12,374 nt of DNA from Methanomassiliicoccus sp. UBA345 (GCA_002504525.1 DATD01000011.1:1-12374); one strand, 5' to 3'; counted from the first letter of the stretch, positions 1-7,274 are shown. Notes: a model not told the origin generated them from the letters alone. Program-made: numbers and translations.

Positions 1-82
1 CAACGCCGTCAGGGTCGCGGCGACCAACGTGTACACGCTCGGTCTTCCGAGCGACGTTCAATCTCGAATTCCGTACGTCGAC

Positions 83-1129
83 ATGAGCTCGTCGCCGGCC
101 GGGGCGCCGCCTAACTACCTCAGCGTCGGCGCGGTGTTCGAGTTCGTGTGGAACTGCCTCGTGACGATCGGCACCACGATCGTCAACCTCGTATCGTCGC
201 TCGTGCAGGCCGGCATCGACCTGGTGTGCACACTGACGTCGTCGGCCATCGCCGCGATCACGAGCGTCGTCAACGAGATAGTCGACGCGTTCAACGCGTT
301 CGTTTCGTATGCGATCGAGCTCATAACGAGCACAGTCCACACCATTCTCGATCTGGTGCTCGAACCACTGGCCAGAATGTGGACCGGTTACGGCATCGGT
401 GTGTGCGCGGCCCTGCTAATGATGGTCGAAGATCATGAGCTGACCGGCTCGGTCTCGGAACAGTCGCTCGGACGACTGTCGCAAGCACTGTTCGGAGACT
501 TCTTCTGGCTATGCTACGGCGTCGGGGTGGCGATCGGCGTAGTCATAGTCGCCCTCACCGGAGTAACGAGCGTCGCCAGCTTCCTGCTCGGCGTAGTGAT
601 TTCCACAGCAGTGATGTTGATCTTCCAATCGGTGTTCTCTCAGACCGTCTCGGGAACCGGCTCCTCGTCGATGAACGCGTACACGACCCTGCTCGACGTC
701 GAGGCATCGGAGGCCCTGGATCTCGCGGAGCAGATGGGCATCGCCCCGGACACTGATGATGACAGCGGACAAGCAGCCAAATGGAGGACGGCCTTCGCCG
801 TGGCCTCGTTCGCCACGGGCATATTCGGCAGCCACCTCGGCCTGGCCGCTCTTCCTGGCGGTTATGGTTATGCGTACAAGCTGGTGATCGCCGGCATGGC
901 GACTGGTCTGGTAGGCGCCGCCCTCACGCTGCTGGACCCTCTACAAATGGGTTCCGACATTGCAACGTTCGCAGGGTTCTGGTGCGGTCTGTTCAGCCTG
1001 GCGACCGGCGCAACTGGCACCTTATTAGCTCGTGGTGATCCGTTCGCCAGGAACGTGGGGACAGTGGCGACGGGAGTGGGCGTCATCTCGTTTGGATTCT
1101 CCATAGAAGCGGTAGCCTATCATGATTAG
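83..1129 (+). CDS. Array protein A1: variable multi-pass membrane protein with conserved N-terminal cassette
   Basis: I do not recognise this family. From ATG 83 it encodes 348 residues. Residues about 11-84 are the conserved cassette, a long run of short amphipathic/hydrophobic helix with I/V/L every three to four residues and few charges. Two strong membrane helices follow (about 139-160 and 165-187). Next comes a Ser/Asp/Glu-rich linker (about 195-232), then four Gly/Ala-rich hydrophobic segments (about 236-258, 265-285, 293-316, 325-346). ATG 83 was chosen because it gives a lead of about ten residues before the cassette, as in A3, but no clear ribosome binding site precedes it. The frame stays open to the window edge, with GTG 29 also possible, so the true start may lie further upstream. 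B1a begins 15 bp after the stop. A membrane or secreted role is likely; a toxin-like role is inference. Confidence 0.75.
   Translation: MSSSPAGAPPNYLSVGAVFEFVWNCLVTIGTTIVNLVSSLVQAGIDLVCTLTSSAIAAITSVVNEIVDAFNAFVSYAIELITSTVHTILDLVLEPLARMWTGYGIGVCAALLMMVEDHELTGSVSEQSLGRLSQALFGDFFWLCYGVGVAIGVVIVALTGVTSVASFLLGVVISTAVMLIFQSVFSQTVSGTGSSSMNAYTTLLDVEASEALDLAEQMGIAPDTDDDSGQAAKWRTAFAVASFATGIFGSHLGLAALPGGYGYAYKLVIAGMATGLVGAALTLLDPLQMGSDIATFAGFWCGLFSLATGATGTLLARGDPFARNVGTVATGVGVISFGFSIEAVAYHD
113..333 (+). repeat. N-terminal cassette, copy in A1 (221-bp direct repeat)
   Basis: Positions 113-333 match 3355-3575 at 220 of 221 bases by eye; the only difference is C261 versus G3503, which changes Thr to Arg. 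The match starts and stops abruptly, and the flanking coding sequence is only distantly related. Identity extends to synonymous positions, so this is recent copying or gene conversion and not only protein-level selection. The cassette encodes about 73 residues, beginning NYLSVGAVFEF. Confidence 0.95.
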
Positions 1130-1144
1130 GGAGGTTCGACCAGC

Positions 1145-1579
1145 ATGCACGACAATAGTATAGGAATGACTTACCTCGTCGCACCCTCAATGCTCATCCT
1201 ACTCGCCGCATTCATTGGTGCGATTCTGTATATTACAACAGATGAACTGATGGCGATGGTCCTAATGATCGCAGCGGGAAGCATATTGCCCATATCGATC
1301 TACTGCCGGGACAACATCCGCAATCCAAGAATGATCTATATTCGGGAAGACGGTTTCGTCGCCATCTACCGCAACGGGAGGAGTGAGTTCATACCGTGGG
1401 AGAACATAAACGCAATCTCTTACTATCCGGGCGATCCAATGAAGCTCGGCCTGAGAAAGATCGACAAGGGGGCATATCTCCTCAATGGCAAGACCGTGCC
1501 TCATATGCTAAAGGGTCAGCTCGGCAAGGAGATGAGGGAGGCGTACGCTCGCAAGATGGGTAAATATCCTCCAATGTGA
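1145..1579 (+). CDS. Partner protein B1a: two-helix membrane protein with PH-like domain
   Basis: This 144-residue protein has two membrane helices (about 10-30 and 36-54) followed by a soluble beta-rich region. That region has the pattern REDGFVAIYRNG then FIPWENI, a beta hairpin followed by 'PW..I', as in bacterial PH-like (YdbS/YcxB-style) membrane domains; the PH assignment is inference from pattern. The C-terminus reads YARKMGKYPPM, and a Y..R.G.YPP motif recurs in B2. A strong ribosome binding site GGGAGGT (1129-1135) overlaps the stop codon of A1, so translation is probably coupled. By position it is the cognate partner of A1, perhaps an immunity or chaperone-like protein. Nothing in the sequence proves that role. 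Confidence 0.8.
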   Translation: MHDNSIGMTYLVAPSMLILLAAFIGAILYITTDELMAMVLMIAAGSILPISIYCRDNIRNPRMIYIREDGFVAIYRNGRSEFIPWENINAISYYPGDPMKLGLRKIDKGAYLLNGKTVPHMLKGQLGKEMREAYARKMGKYPPM

Positions 1580-1587
1580 GGTCAGGC

Positions 1588-2075
1588 ATGAACGACAGCA
1601 TCGAGGTGAGAGGCGTTCCAAATCGCAGGCGGCGGCAGGTGATACTGTCATCGAGAGTGGCCACCATGTTCTTCGTGGCCATGGCCGTCTTCTATCTCGT
1701 GGACACCCCGGACGTGCCGGACAGGACCGGCCTCGTGGCCATGCCGCTCATCATCGCCGCCGTCTTCGTCGTCATCTCGGAGTTCTTTGCTCGCGATGAG
1801 CGAAGGGACTCCTCTTCGATGTTCGTGACCAGAAGCGACATCAAGATGAGGAAAAATCACATCCACGCATCGAGGGGACGAGCGTCGAGGATCGAATGGG
1901 ATGACGTCGAAACGATCGATGTTCGGACATGCCCGTCCAACGATGCCGAGGTACCGGGGTTCGCGGGTTCAGGCTGAAGGACGGGAGGATGGTCAGCACG
2001 GGATCGAAGAGAGCGGACGACCTGACGAGGATGCTCGAGATGGTGCCGCCGAGCGTCGCGGTCGAGAGGGGCTGA
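1588..2075 (+). pseudogene. Second partner gene B1b, frameshifted PH-like membrane protein
   Basis: ATG 1588 follows a GAGGT ribosome binding site (1578-1582) that overlaps the end of B1a. The reading frame gives an N-terminus with basic residues, two membrane helices and the PH-like hairpin ending in IEWDDVETIDV, matching the 'PW..I' position of the other partners. The frame then ends at the TGA at 1975. In another frame, translation from about 1956 gives VRGFRLKDGRMVSTGSKRA and runs to a TGA at 2073-2075, which suits the missing C-terminal strand and helix of a PH-like domain. The simplest explanation is loss of one G from the run at 1956-1959. GTG 1576 is an alternative, weaker start. The gene is either recently inactivated or contains a sequencing or slippage error. 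Confidence 0.65.
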
Positions 2076-2227
2076 GGATGCGGTGGAGCGACGGATCCCC
2101 ATCGGACCCGCATCAATATCTTTTGCATGTTCAGGGCATTCGATGCTTCGGGGGGATGAATGGATTGTTGCTGGTATCTCATTCACGTTCGGAGGTACAG
2201 GCATCTATTGTGCTTCCAAGTCAATAT

Positions 2228-2233
2228 GAGGTG
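2228..2233 (+). promoter_or_regulatory. Ribosome binding site of the orphan array gene A2
   Basis: GAGGTG lies five bases before ATG 2239. It supports 2239 as a genuine translation start, so the half-length A2 gene appears to be translated in its own right and is not simply the tail of a lost longer gene. Confidence 0.6.
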
Positions 2234-2238
2234 CATGA

Positions 2239-2757
2239 ATGAGCGCCATGATCGAGCAGGCGTTCAACATGGGGCAACATGGCGGAGTCGGAGGACAGCG
2301 GCCGGCGAGCACCGTTGACGATGGTGGCAACATCGACCTCGATGGCATGCGTTCTGATATAGAGAACTCGGGCCTTGCACCCCATGTATCTGACGGCAGT
2401 GAGCAAGCAGAAAGGTGGAACATGGCCTGGAACATCTTCGGCATGGTCGCCTCTCAGATTTCGATAAAGTTCGGGATCGCCGGCCCCTTCATCGCCGGTT
2501 TCACGACCGTGGTCAAAGTCGGGCTGGTCGCCAGCATGGCGGGCCTGGCGCTGAGCGGTGTCGCCATTGCCACCGACAATACGCTCCTCGGTTTCGTATT
2601 CTTAGGTGTATCAGCCATTGGTTTAATAATAGGGGCAAAGGACCTGTTCGCATACGATACGGGCTCGAAAGTAACTGGTCTGTTAGCCACAGCGAGTGGT
2701 CTGATTGGGATAGGATGTTCCGTACAGGCAATCGACTTTAACAAGATGCAGGGGTGA
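2239..2757 (+). CDS. Array protein A2: orphan C-terminal module lacking the N-terminal cassette
   Basis: This 172-residue protein aligns by pattern with only the C-terminal half of A1 and A3. It has a hydrophilic Gly/Asp-rich lead (about 1-55), then the QAERWNMAWNIFG segment, comparable to QAAKWRTAFAVAS in A1 and AYERNILFNVIG in A3. About four hydrophobic Gly/Ala-rich helices follow, to the C-terminus. It has no cassette and neither of the first two membrane helices. Its own ribosome binding site (2228-2233) argues that it is expressed as it stands. The stop overlaps the start region of B2. Such stand-alone C-terminal modules with a partner are typical of polymorphic toxin loci, but the function here is unknown. 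Confidence 0.75.
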   Translation: MSAMIEQAFNMGQHGGVGGQRPASTVDDGGNIDLDGMRSDIENSGLAPHVSDGSEQAERWNMAWNIFGMVASQISIKFGIAGPFIAGFTTVVKVGLVASMAGLALSGVAIATDNTLLGFVFLGVSAIGLIIGAKDLFAYDTGSKVTGLLATASGLIGIGCSVQAIDFNKMQG

Positions 2758-2762
2758 TGGAT

Positions 2763-3266
2763 ATGAGGGATGAGTGTAGTTATGAAAATCCTCCAGATAA
2801 GTTCTCCCTGCTAGCGACGGCTGTAGTCGTGGCGATATGTGTTATGTTCTCGCTGATCACCACCATGGCCCACTGGAAAAGGAGTGCTAGCGCCATCATC
2901 ATGATCGGTTCTTTCACAATCCTTTACATCGGCCTTTATCGTGAACTGGTCATCCGTCCAAAGGTCGTCAGGGTGGGCGAGGAGGGAATACATCTAGAAT
3001 ACCGTACCTGGAAGCCTCTCTTCGTCCCTTGGAACGGCATCGAGTGGGTCGATTCCGTGCCGGTGGACAAGAGCACGCTCAAGGGCAAGGACACCGTCGA
3101 AGGGAGGATGAAGATCAGGGTGAAGTATTGGCCGATGCAGTTGACCTACGAGGCCGCTCACGCGATCCAAACGAGGTACGCTGAACGGGTCGGCAACTAC
3201 CCGCCGATCTCGCCGTCGCTTGCTCGGAGGAGAGCGTATGAGACGACGTTGAGCGCCAAGAGATGA
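2763..3266 (+). CDS. Partner protein B2: two-helix membrane protein with PH-like domain
   Basis: From ATG 2763 this is 167 residues. ATG 2757, which overlaps the A2 stop as TGATG, and GTG 2754 are also possible; 2763 has the best-spaced ribosome binding site, GGTGAT at 2753-2758. Two membrane helices lie at about residues 16-36 and 42-61. They are followed by a beta hairpin (VRVGEEGIHLEYRTWKP), then LFVPWNGIEWVDS, and a C-terminal helix ending RYAERVGNYPP. The hairpin, the 'PW..I' motif and the YPP ending match B1a, so it is the same family. It directly follows the orphan A2 and is presumably its cognate partner. Confidence 0.8.
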   Translation: MRDECSYENPPDKFSLLATAVVVAICVMFSLITTMAHWKRSASAIIMIGSFTILYIGLYRELVIRPKVVRVGEEGIHLEYRTWKPLFVPWNGIEWVDSVPVDKSTLKGKDTVEGRMKIRVKYWPMQLTYEAAHAIQTRYAERVGNYPPISPSLARRRAYETTLSAKR

Positions 3267-3282
3267 TGGCCGGCACGCATCA

Positions 3283-3290
3283 TTAAAAAC
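3283..3290 (+). promoter_or_regulatory. Candidate archaeal TATA box upstream of A3
   Basis: TTAAAAAC stands out as an AT-rich block in GC-rich surroundings, about 30 bases before ATG 3319. Start sites usually fall about 25 bases downstream of the box, which would give a very short leader. This suggests that A3 and the modules after it have their own transcription start, separate from A1-B2. Confidence 0.45.
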
Positions 3291-3318
3291 ATTGCTTCCC
3301 AGATGCGAAGGTACTGCC

Positions 3319-4380
3319 ATGCTCTGCACCATCTCACCAACGGGCAATACTGTCAACTACCTCAGCGTCGGCGCGGTGTTCGAGTTCGTGTGGAACTGCC
3401 TCGTGACGATCGGCACCACGATCGTCAACCTCGTATCGTCGCTCGTGCAGGCCGGCATCGACCTGGTGTGCACACTGACGTCGTCGGCCATCGCCGCGAT
3501 CAGGAGCGTCGTCAACGAGATAGTCGACGCGTTCAACGCGTTCGTTTCGTATGCGATCGAGCTCATAACGAGCACTTTGAGCGCGGTGTTCGGGCCGCTC
3601 ATCGACAGCATCAAGAACCTATGGAATAACTACTGGCAGGGAGTGAGCGCAGCATTGGCAAAGATGAAGCTGGATCATATTACGACAGGTCAGGTCTCGC
3701 CCCGATCGCTCAACGACCTGTCGAGACCCTTGAATGGGGAACTATTCCTGGCGATATTGGGCGTGACGGTGCTCATATCTATATCCTTGATCGCGCTAAC
3801 AGTAGTAACGAACGTGTTCAGCTTCCTACTCAGTATGGCAATGACCATGCTGGTAATGTTCATTTTCGAGAACGCGTTTTCCAAAACGGTATCTGCTTGC
3901 GAATCACCTGATAGTAGCATGACCTACGGGAGTGATTATGACAACATCTCGGTCGCGGGCGCTAAAGGTGTGGTCGAGCTTTCCGAGAGCGAACACCCTC
4001 CTGCAGGTAGCGAGGAGGCATATGAGCGAAACATCCTCTTCAACGTCATCGGTGCTGCGATAGGGATAATGGGGGCCCATATCGGAATCGCGGCGTTGGG
4101 ACAGAACCCGATGGCGAAAGCATATGTTGCCGGCATCGTGGGAATCACCGTGGGACTGGTTGCGGCGGCCCTCGCCATTCCTGCGTCCATAATCGGTGAC
4201 GACATTCTCGGAGCCATAGCATTATGCTATGGCATTCTATCGTTGGGAGCGGGCATCGTAGCGCTCGCAGGCGGTAAAACGACTTTTGAACGAGGGGCGG
4301 GATGGGCATCACTGCTGACAGGCGGTCTTTCCCGGGTGTTCTCAACAATACCGCTCGTTTACCATCCCCAAGGTGATTGA
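3319..4380 (+). CDS. Array protein A3: variable multi-pass membrane protein with conserved N-terminal cassette
   Basis: From ATG 3319 this is 353 residues; TTG 3292 is a less likely start because it would sit at the TATA-like box. A short unique lead is followed by the cassette (residues about 13-86), almost identical to A1. Two strong membrane helices follow (about 142-165 and 167-188), then an acidic Ser/Glu-rich linker (about 190-235) and four Gly/Ala-rich hydrophobic segments to residue about 345. The layout is the same as A1, but the sequence after the cassette is only distantly similar. The shared core is recognisable, for example ALTVVTNVFSFLL against ALTGVTSVASFLL in A1. B3 begins immediately after the stop. 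Function is unknown; a membrane-inserted effector or surface protein is possible. Confidence 0.8.
   Translation: MLCTISPTGNTVNYLSVGAVFEFVWNCLVTIGTTIVNLVSSLVQAGIDLVCTLTSSAIAAIRSVVNEIVDAFNAFVSYAIELITSTLSAVFGPLIDSIKNLWNNYWQGVSAALAKMKLDHITTGQVSPRSLNDLSRPLNGELFLAILGVTVLISISLIALTVVTNVFSFLLSMAMTMLVMFIFENAFSKTVSACESPDSSMTYGSDYDNISVAGAKGVVELSESEHPPAGSEEAYERNILFNVIGAAIGIMGAHIGIAALGQNPMAKAYVAGIVGITVGLVAAALAIPASIIGDDILGAIALCYGILSLGAGIVALAGGKTTFERGAGWASLLTGGLSRVFSTIPLVYHPQGD
3355..3575 (+). repeat. N-terminal cassette, copy in A3 (221-bp direct repeat)
   Basis: This is the second near-perfect copy, offset 3242 bp from 113-333 with one mismatch (G3503 for C261). Both boundaries fall inside coding sequence and keep the reading frame, so the unit acts as an interchangeable N-terminal coding block. 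Confidence 0.95.
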
Positions 4381-4872
4381 TTGGAGGAGAACAGATATAT
4401 TTTCTTGACCAATCCAATCAATCGTCAATTCATGAACATTGGGATGGTCATGTCTGTTTTATTTATAGTCATTGGACTTGCATTTTTCCTGATTTTCAAC
4501 TCCATTATTTTCATTTTCATTGGCAGTGGAATGTGTTTTCTGATTCAAGGGGTATGTTGGTTCAGGGAATACTACCTTCGGCCCCGGTCGGTCATCATCA
4601 CTGATGATGGCGTTCAGCTGATCTTCCGATACAAGAAGGAGAGGCCAGTGCCATGGAACGAGATGGCCTACATATATGTCGATCTCTCGGACCCCAGCAC
4701 CGCTTACGGACGCTTCGCCCGGGGAGGCGCCCTGGGCCTGAGCAGGGGCGAGACCATACATCTGACGCCTGAGATCGCTCAAGAGGTGAGCGTCCGGTTC
4801 AAGGAGAGCACCGGGTTCGTTCTTACCGACTACCGTGAGTACTGTCGCTTCGATGCTCGGCATGGGGTGTAG
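4381..4872 (+). CDS. Partner protein B3: two-helix membrane protein with PH-like domain
   Basis: This 163-residue protein starts at TTG 4381 directly after the A3 stop codon, with AAGGTGA (4370-4376) as a well-spaced ribosome binding site inside the end of A3. Two strongly hydrophobic helices occupy about residues 18-55. A beta-rich region follows with SVIITDDGVQLIFRYKKE then PVPWNEMAYIYVD, matching the hairpin and 'PW' motif of B1a and B2. The C-terminal helix RFKESTGFVLTDY replaces the Y..R.G.YPP ending. The first 180 bases are only about 35% GC, against about 61% for 4621-4740. Hydrophobic codons explain part of this, but a mosaic origin is possible. Confidence 0.8.
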   Translation: MEENRYIFLTNPINRQFMNIGMVMSVLFIVIGLAFFLIFNSIIFIFIGSGMCFLIQGVCWFREYYLRPRSVIITDDGVQLIFRYKKERPVPWNEMAYIYVDLSDPSTAYGRFARGGALGLSRGETIHLTPEIAQEVSVRFKESTGFVLTDYREYCRFDARHGV

Positions 4873-4878
4873 CCAACG

Positions 4879-5732
4879 ATGCAACATGACGTGAACAACG
4901 CTCTTGGAACATCGTCGGTGATGCAGAACGCGTTCGACGCGTTCGTGCCGTGAATCATCGATTTCGCCATCGGCGTGATACTATCGCCGATCGTCTCGTT
5001 GCTGAACGACATCTGGAGCGGCGTGGTCGGATGGGCCGCCGGACTCGGCTCGATGCTGACCTCTCTGGGCATGAGCGTCGGTTCCGGTGAGGAAACCTCT
5101 GGTTCCGAGGCGATCAAACTTGCTCAATCGATATTGACCAGCGATGTTTTCATAGTGCTGTTGGCGATTGCGAGCGCGGTCCTCGTCGCCATGATGGTAT
5201 TGCAGCGGTCGTAGCGCCGTTCTCGTTCGTCATCGGCCTGGTGATGCCAATAATTATGGTGACGATACTTGCGACGAGTTCTCAGATGATCGGCGACGCT
5301 TTCATCGCAGCGGGCTCGGCCATCGACCAGGCCGGCCAGGCGATCGTGGAAACGATACTGGGAAGCGAGATGGTCAGCGACCTGTCGATAGTTCTGGGGA
5401 TAATCTTTGGGAGCATGGCGGGGCTGATGAGCTTAGTTGCCGCCGCTGTTGGCGGCTCCTTCATGACCCTCGCGCTCTCACTTCTTGGAGCGATCCTCTC
5501 GATGGTCGCTATGGTGCAAGCACTATCCTCAGGGCCTTCGTTAGACGTCCTAGTTATTGCCATACTAGGCACCGCCACTTCTGGCCTGGCTATACTGGCA
5601 GATCGCCACTCTGAGAGCGTGGAGGAACTGCTGTGCCCCTCGTACGATGCCTGCTCAGGCATAATATCCTGGACGTCGTTCAGTGTCTCCGTCGTCGGTC
5701 TAGGAACGGCAGTGTACAGTTACAATGAATGA
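4879..5732 (+). pseudogene. Array gene A4, broken by an in-frame stop and a frameshift
   Basis: ATG 4879 lies six bases after the B3 stop and gives a short lead with MQNAFDAFVP, a trace of the cassette end (DAFNAFV in A1/A3). A TGA at 4951-4953 interrupts it. The same frame resumes as IIDFAIGVILSPIVSLLND, matching the A5 segment after its cassette, and runs to a TAG at 5212-5214. Near 5190-5200 the homologous sequence moves to another frame (AAVVAPFSFVIGLVMP, compare LGPFSFIGALVAP in A5) and runs to the TGA at 5730-5732. GTG 4975 and GTG 5241 could start two smaller products, but the two lesions together favour a decayed subtype-2 array gene. Its end overlaps B4 by 8 bp. Confidence 0.7.
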
Positions 5733-6393
5733 AGCTGATTCAATGTTCAGGAAAAAGATGCCCGAACCGATATTCGAGGAGAGGCTCATGCCAAGCTTCG
5801 TAAAGAACGCAGGCAGATTGACCTACCGCAAGTCACTCCTCTTCGTTTACCTGATACGGGCATCTGGAGTTTTAATAATTCTGCTTTTTATCTTTCTTTT
5901 AATGTTGCAGGAAGAATACGATCATTTTGCCCCCCCATTCTTAGTGAGCGATGTTGTGACGTTACTTGTCATCGTGCTGATATTCTACAGCTCCGAGGAC
6001 TTCTATCGGACGCGCGTTATGGGCCTACGGCCTCTGCGCGTCTACGAGAACGGCCTCTGGATACCGCCGACCTACCTCCGCACTCTGTCCAGGAACGGCG
6101 GGTACATACCGAAGGAGCGGATCAAGAAGATCACCGTCAGGCGGTGGAAGAAGTTCTTCATTCGCATGCAGGAATACGACGTCTACATCTGGTACGACGC
6201 TCCGGTGGAATTCACAGTTCACCTCACCACTGGAATGAGGAGAAGGTCGGGGCCGAGGCCGCCCGAATCGATCAAGCAGGCGGTCGACATCATGCATGAG
6301 CAATGGAACGTCCCGGTCGTGCACAAGGGCTCCGGCAACGGCAAGAGGAAGCGTGTCGTTGACCGCAAGCGCGTCGAGCTCATCGATCTGTGA
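5725..6393 (+). CDS. Partner protein B4 (subtype 2): two-helix membrane protein with long soluble tail
   Basis: This 222-residue protein starts at ATG 5725, overlapping the A4 end as ATGAATGA, exactly the junction seen between A5 and B5. ATG 5743 is an alternative. A charged N-terminus of about 35 residues precedes two membrane helices (about 37-61 and 72-90). A soluble basic region follows with LRVYENGLWIPP, a Tyr-rich strand region and a C-terminal MHEQWNVPVVHKGSGNGK. That last block matches EHWNVRIVDPGSGMGRG in B5. The gene is intact although its array gene A4 is broken, as might be expected if the partner protects against related products; that reading is inference. No catalytic motif is visible. 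Confidence 0.8.
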   Translation: MNEADSMFRKKMPEPIFEERLMPSFVKNAGRLTYRKSLLFVYLIRASGVLIILLFIFLLMLQEEYDHFAPPFLVSDVVTLLVIVLIFYSSEDFYRTRVMGLRPLRVYENGLWIPPTYLRTLSRNGGYIPKERIKKITVRRWKKFFIRMQEYDVYIWYDAPVEFTVHLTTGMRRRSGPRPPESIKQAVDIMHEQWNVPVVHKGSGNGKRKRVVDRKRVELIDL

Positions 6394-6418
6394 GCGCTCG
6401 TTCTACGGCATTCGTGTC

Positions 6419-6525
6419 GGCATCGACCTCGTGTGCACGCTAGCGTCGTCGGCCGTCGCCGCGATCACGAGCGGTCGTCAACGAGATCGTCGACGCGTTC
6501 AACGCGTTCGTGGCGTATGCGATCG
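6419..6525 (+). repeat. Degenerate cassette remnant with one-base insertion (A5 N-terminus)
   Basis: This stretch matches roughly the second half of the 221-bp cassette at about nine bases in ten. Relative to A1 and A3 it has one extra G near 6471-6474 (GAGCGGTCGTC against GAGCGTCGTC), which moves the frame by one. The left end joins almost directly to the end of B4, so the first half of the cassette is missing. Confidence 0.8.
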
Positions 6526-7274
6526 ATTTCGTCTGCGATGCGTTCAGCGCGCTCATCGCTCAGCCGATGCAGGCTCTGTACGACAGCATCGAGAGTTGGG
6601 CGATGGGACTGATCTCGTTGATCAACAGCGCCGCCTTGAATATTCAGGGAGGCGCGAGCAACGCCTCGGCCTCGCAATCGATATTCCAGTACATCGTCGA
6701 CAGCAACATCTTCAAGCTGCTGATCGCTATCGGTCTATCGCTCCTGGCCGTCATCGCCGTCGCCTCGTTCCTGGGGCCGTTCAGCTTCATCGGGGCACTG
6801 GTCGCACCGTTCCTCGTCGAGCTGCTGATATCGGGAATGACGGCGGCGGTGTTCGTAATGGTAGGTGTGACGGACATCGGAGGATGGATCGTTGGCACGA
6901 TGGGTGACATCCTCGGCGACCAGCTGGTCGCCGGCATGGCCGGCGTCATGGGAGCGACCATGGGAACGATCGGCTGGCCGGCATCGATGATGTCGTCCCC
7001 GGTCATAGGCGACGTGATGGGGTTCGCCCTGAGCTCGCTAGGCGCGTTACTCTCATGGGTTGGTGCTATAGTGTCTGATTGGACGCAATCGATGATGCTG
7101 GATCTGATAGGGTTCGGTCTGGCTGCTTGGGGGGTATATGAGATATTCATAGACTCAGATTCCTTGATGCAGAAGTTAAATCCGACAGCCAAAGGTGTCA
7201 TTAAGGGCATTGTGGCAATGGAGGCGGGAATTGCTATGTTCGAACTGACGACCACGGTGGCAAGCCATGAATGA
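6510..7274 (+). CDS. Array protein A5 (subtype 2): membrane protein with damaged N-terminus
   Basis: The open frame from GTG 6510 gives 254 residues, beginning MAYAIDFVCDAF at the end of the cassette remnant. Hydrophobic segments follow throughout: one at about residues 69-90, one at about 92-115, and several more Gly/Met/Ile-rich ones to about 245. No ribosome binding site precedes GTG 6510. Upstream, the homologous cassette sequence (VGIDLVCTLASSAVAAIT) sits in another frame because of a one-base insertion, so the ancestral gene was longer. The frame itself shows no further damage. It is related to A4 in this core (FSFIGALVAP, compare FSFVIGLVMP). It overlaps B5 by 8 bp. It may be a truncated but expressed product or a pseudogene. 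Confidence 0.6.
   Translation: MAYAIDFVCDAFSALIAQPMQALYDSIESWAMGLISLINSAALNIQGGASNASASQSIFQYIVDSNIFKLLIAIGLSLLAVIAVASFLGPFSFIGALVAPFLVELLISGMTAAVFVMVGVTDIGGWIVGTMGDILGDQLVAGMAGVMGATMGTIGWPASMMSSPVIGDVMGFALSSLGALLSWVGAIVSDWTQSMMLDLIGFGLAAWGVYEIFIDSDSLMQKLNPTAKGVIKGIVAMEAGIAMFELTTTVASHE

Noticed and set aside
1127..1147. A1 ends in TAG and is in frame with B1a, so pyrrolysine read-through could fuse them
   Set aside because: Pyrrolysine use is known in Methanomassiliicoccales, but the lineage is only inferred and B1a has a strong ribosome binding site overlapping the TAG. Separate translation is simpler.
4951..4953. In-frame TGA in A4 as a selenocysteine codon
   Set aside because: The aligned A5 codons encode Tyr/Ala and not Cys, no recoding stem-loop is evident, and A4 has a second, independent frameshift.
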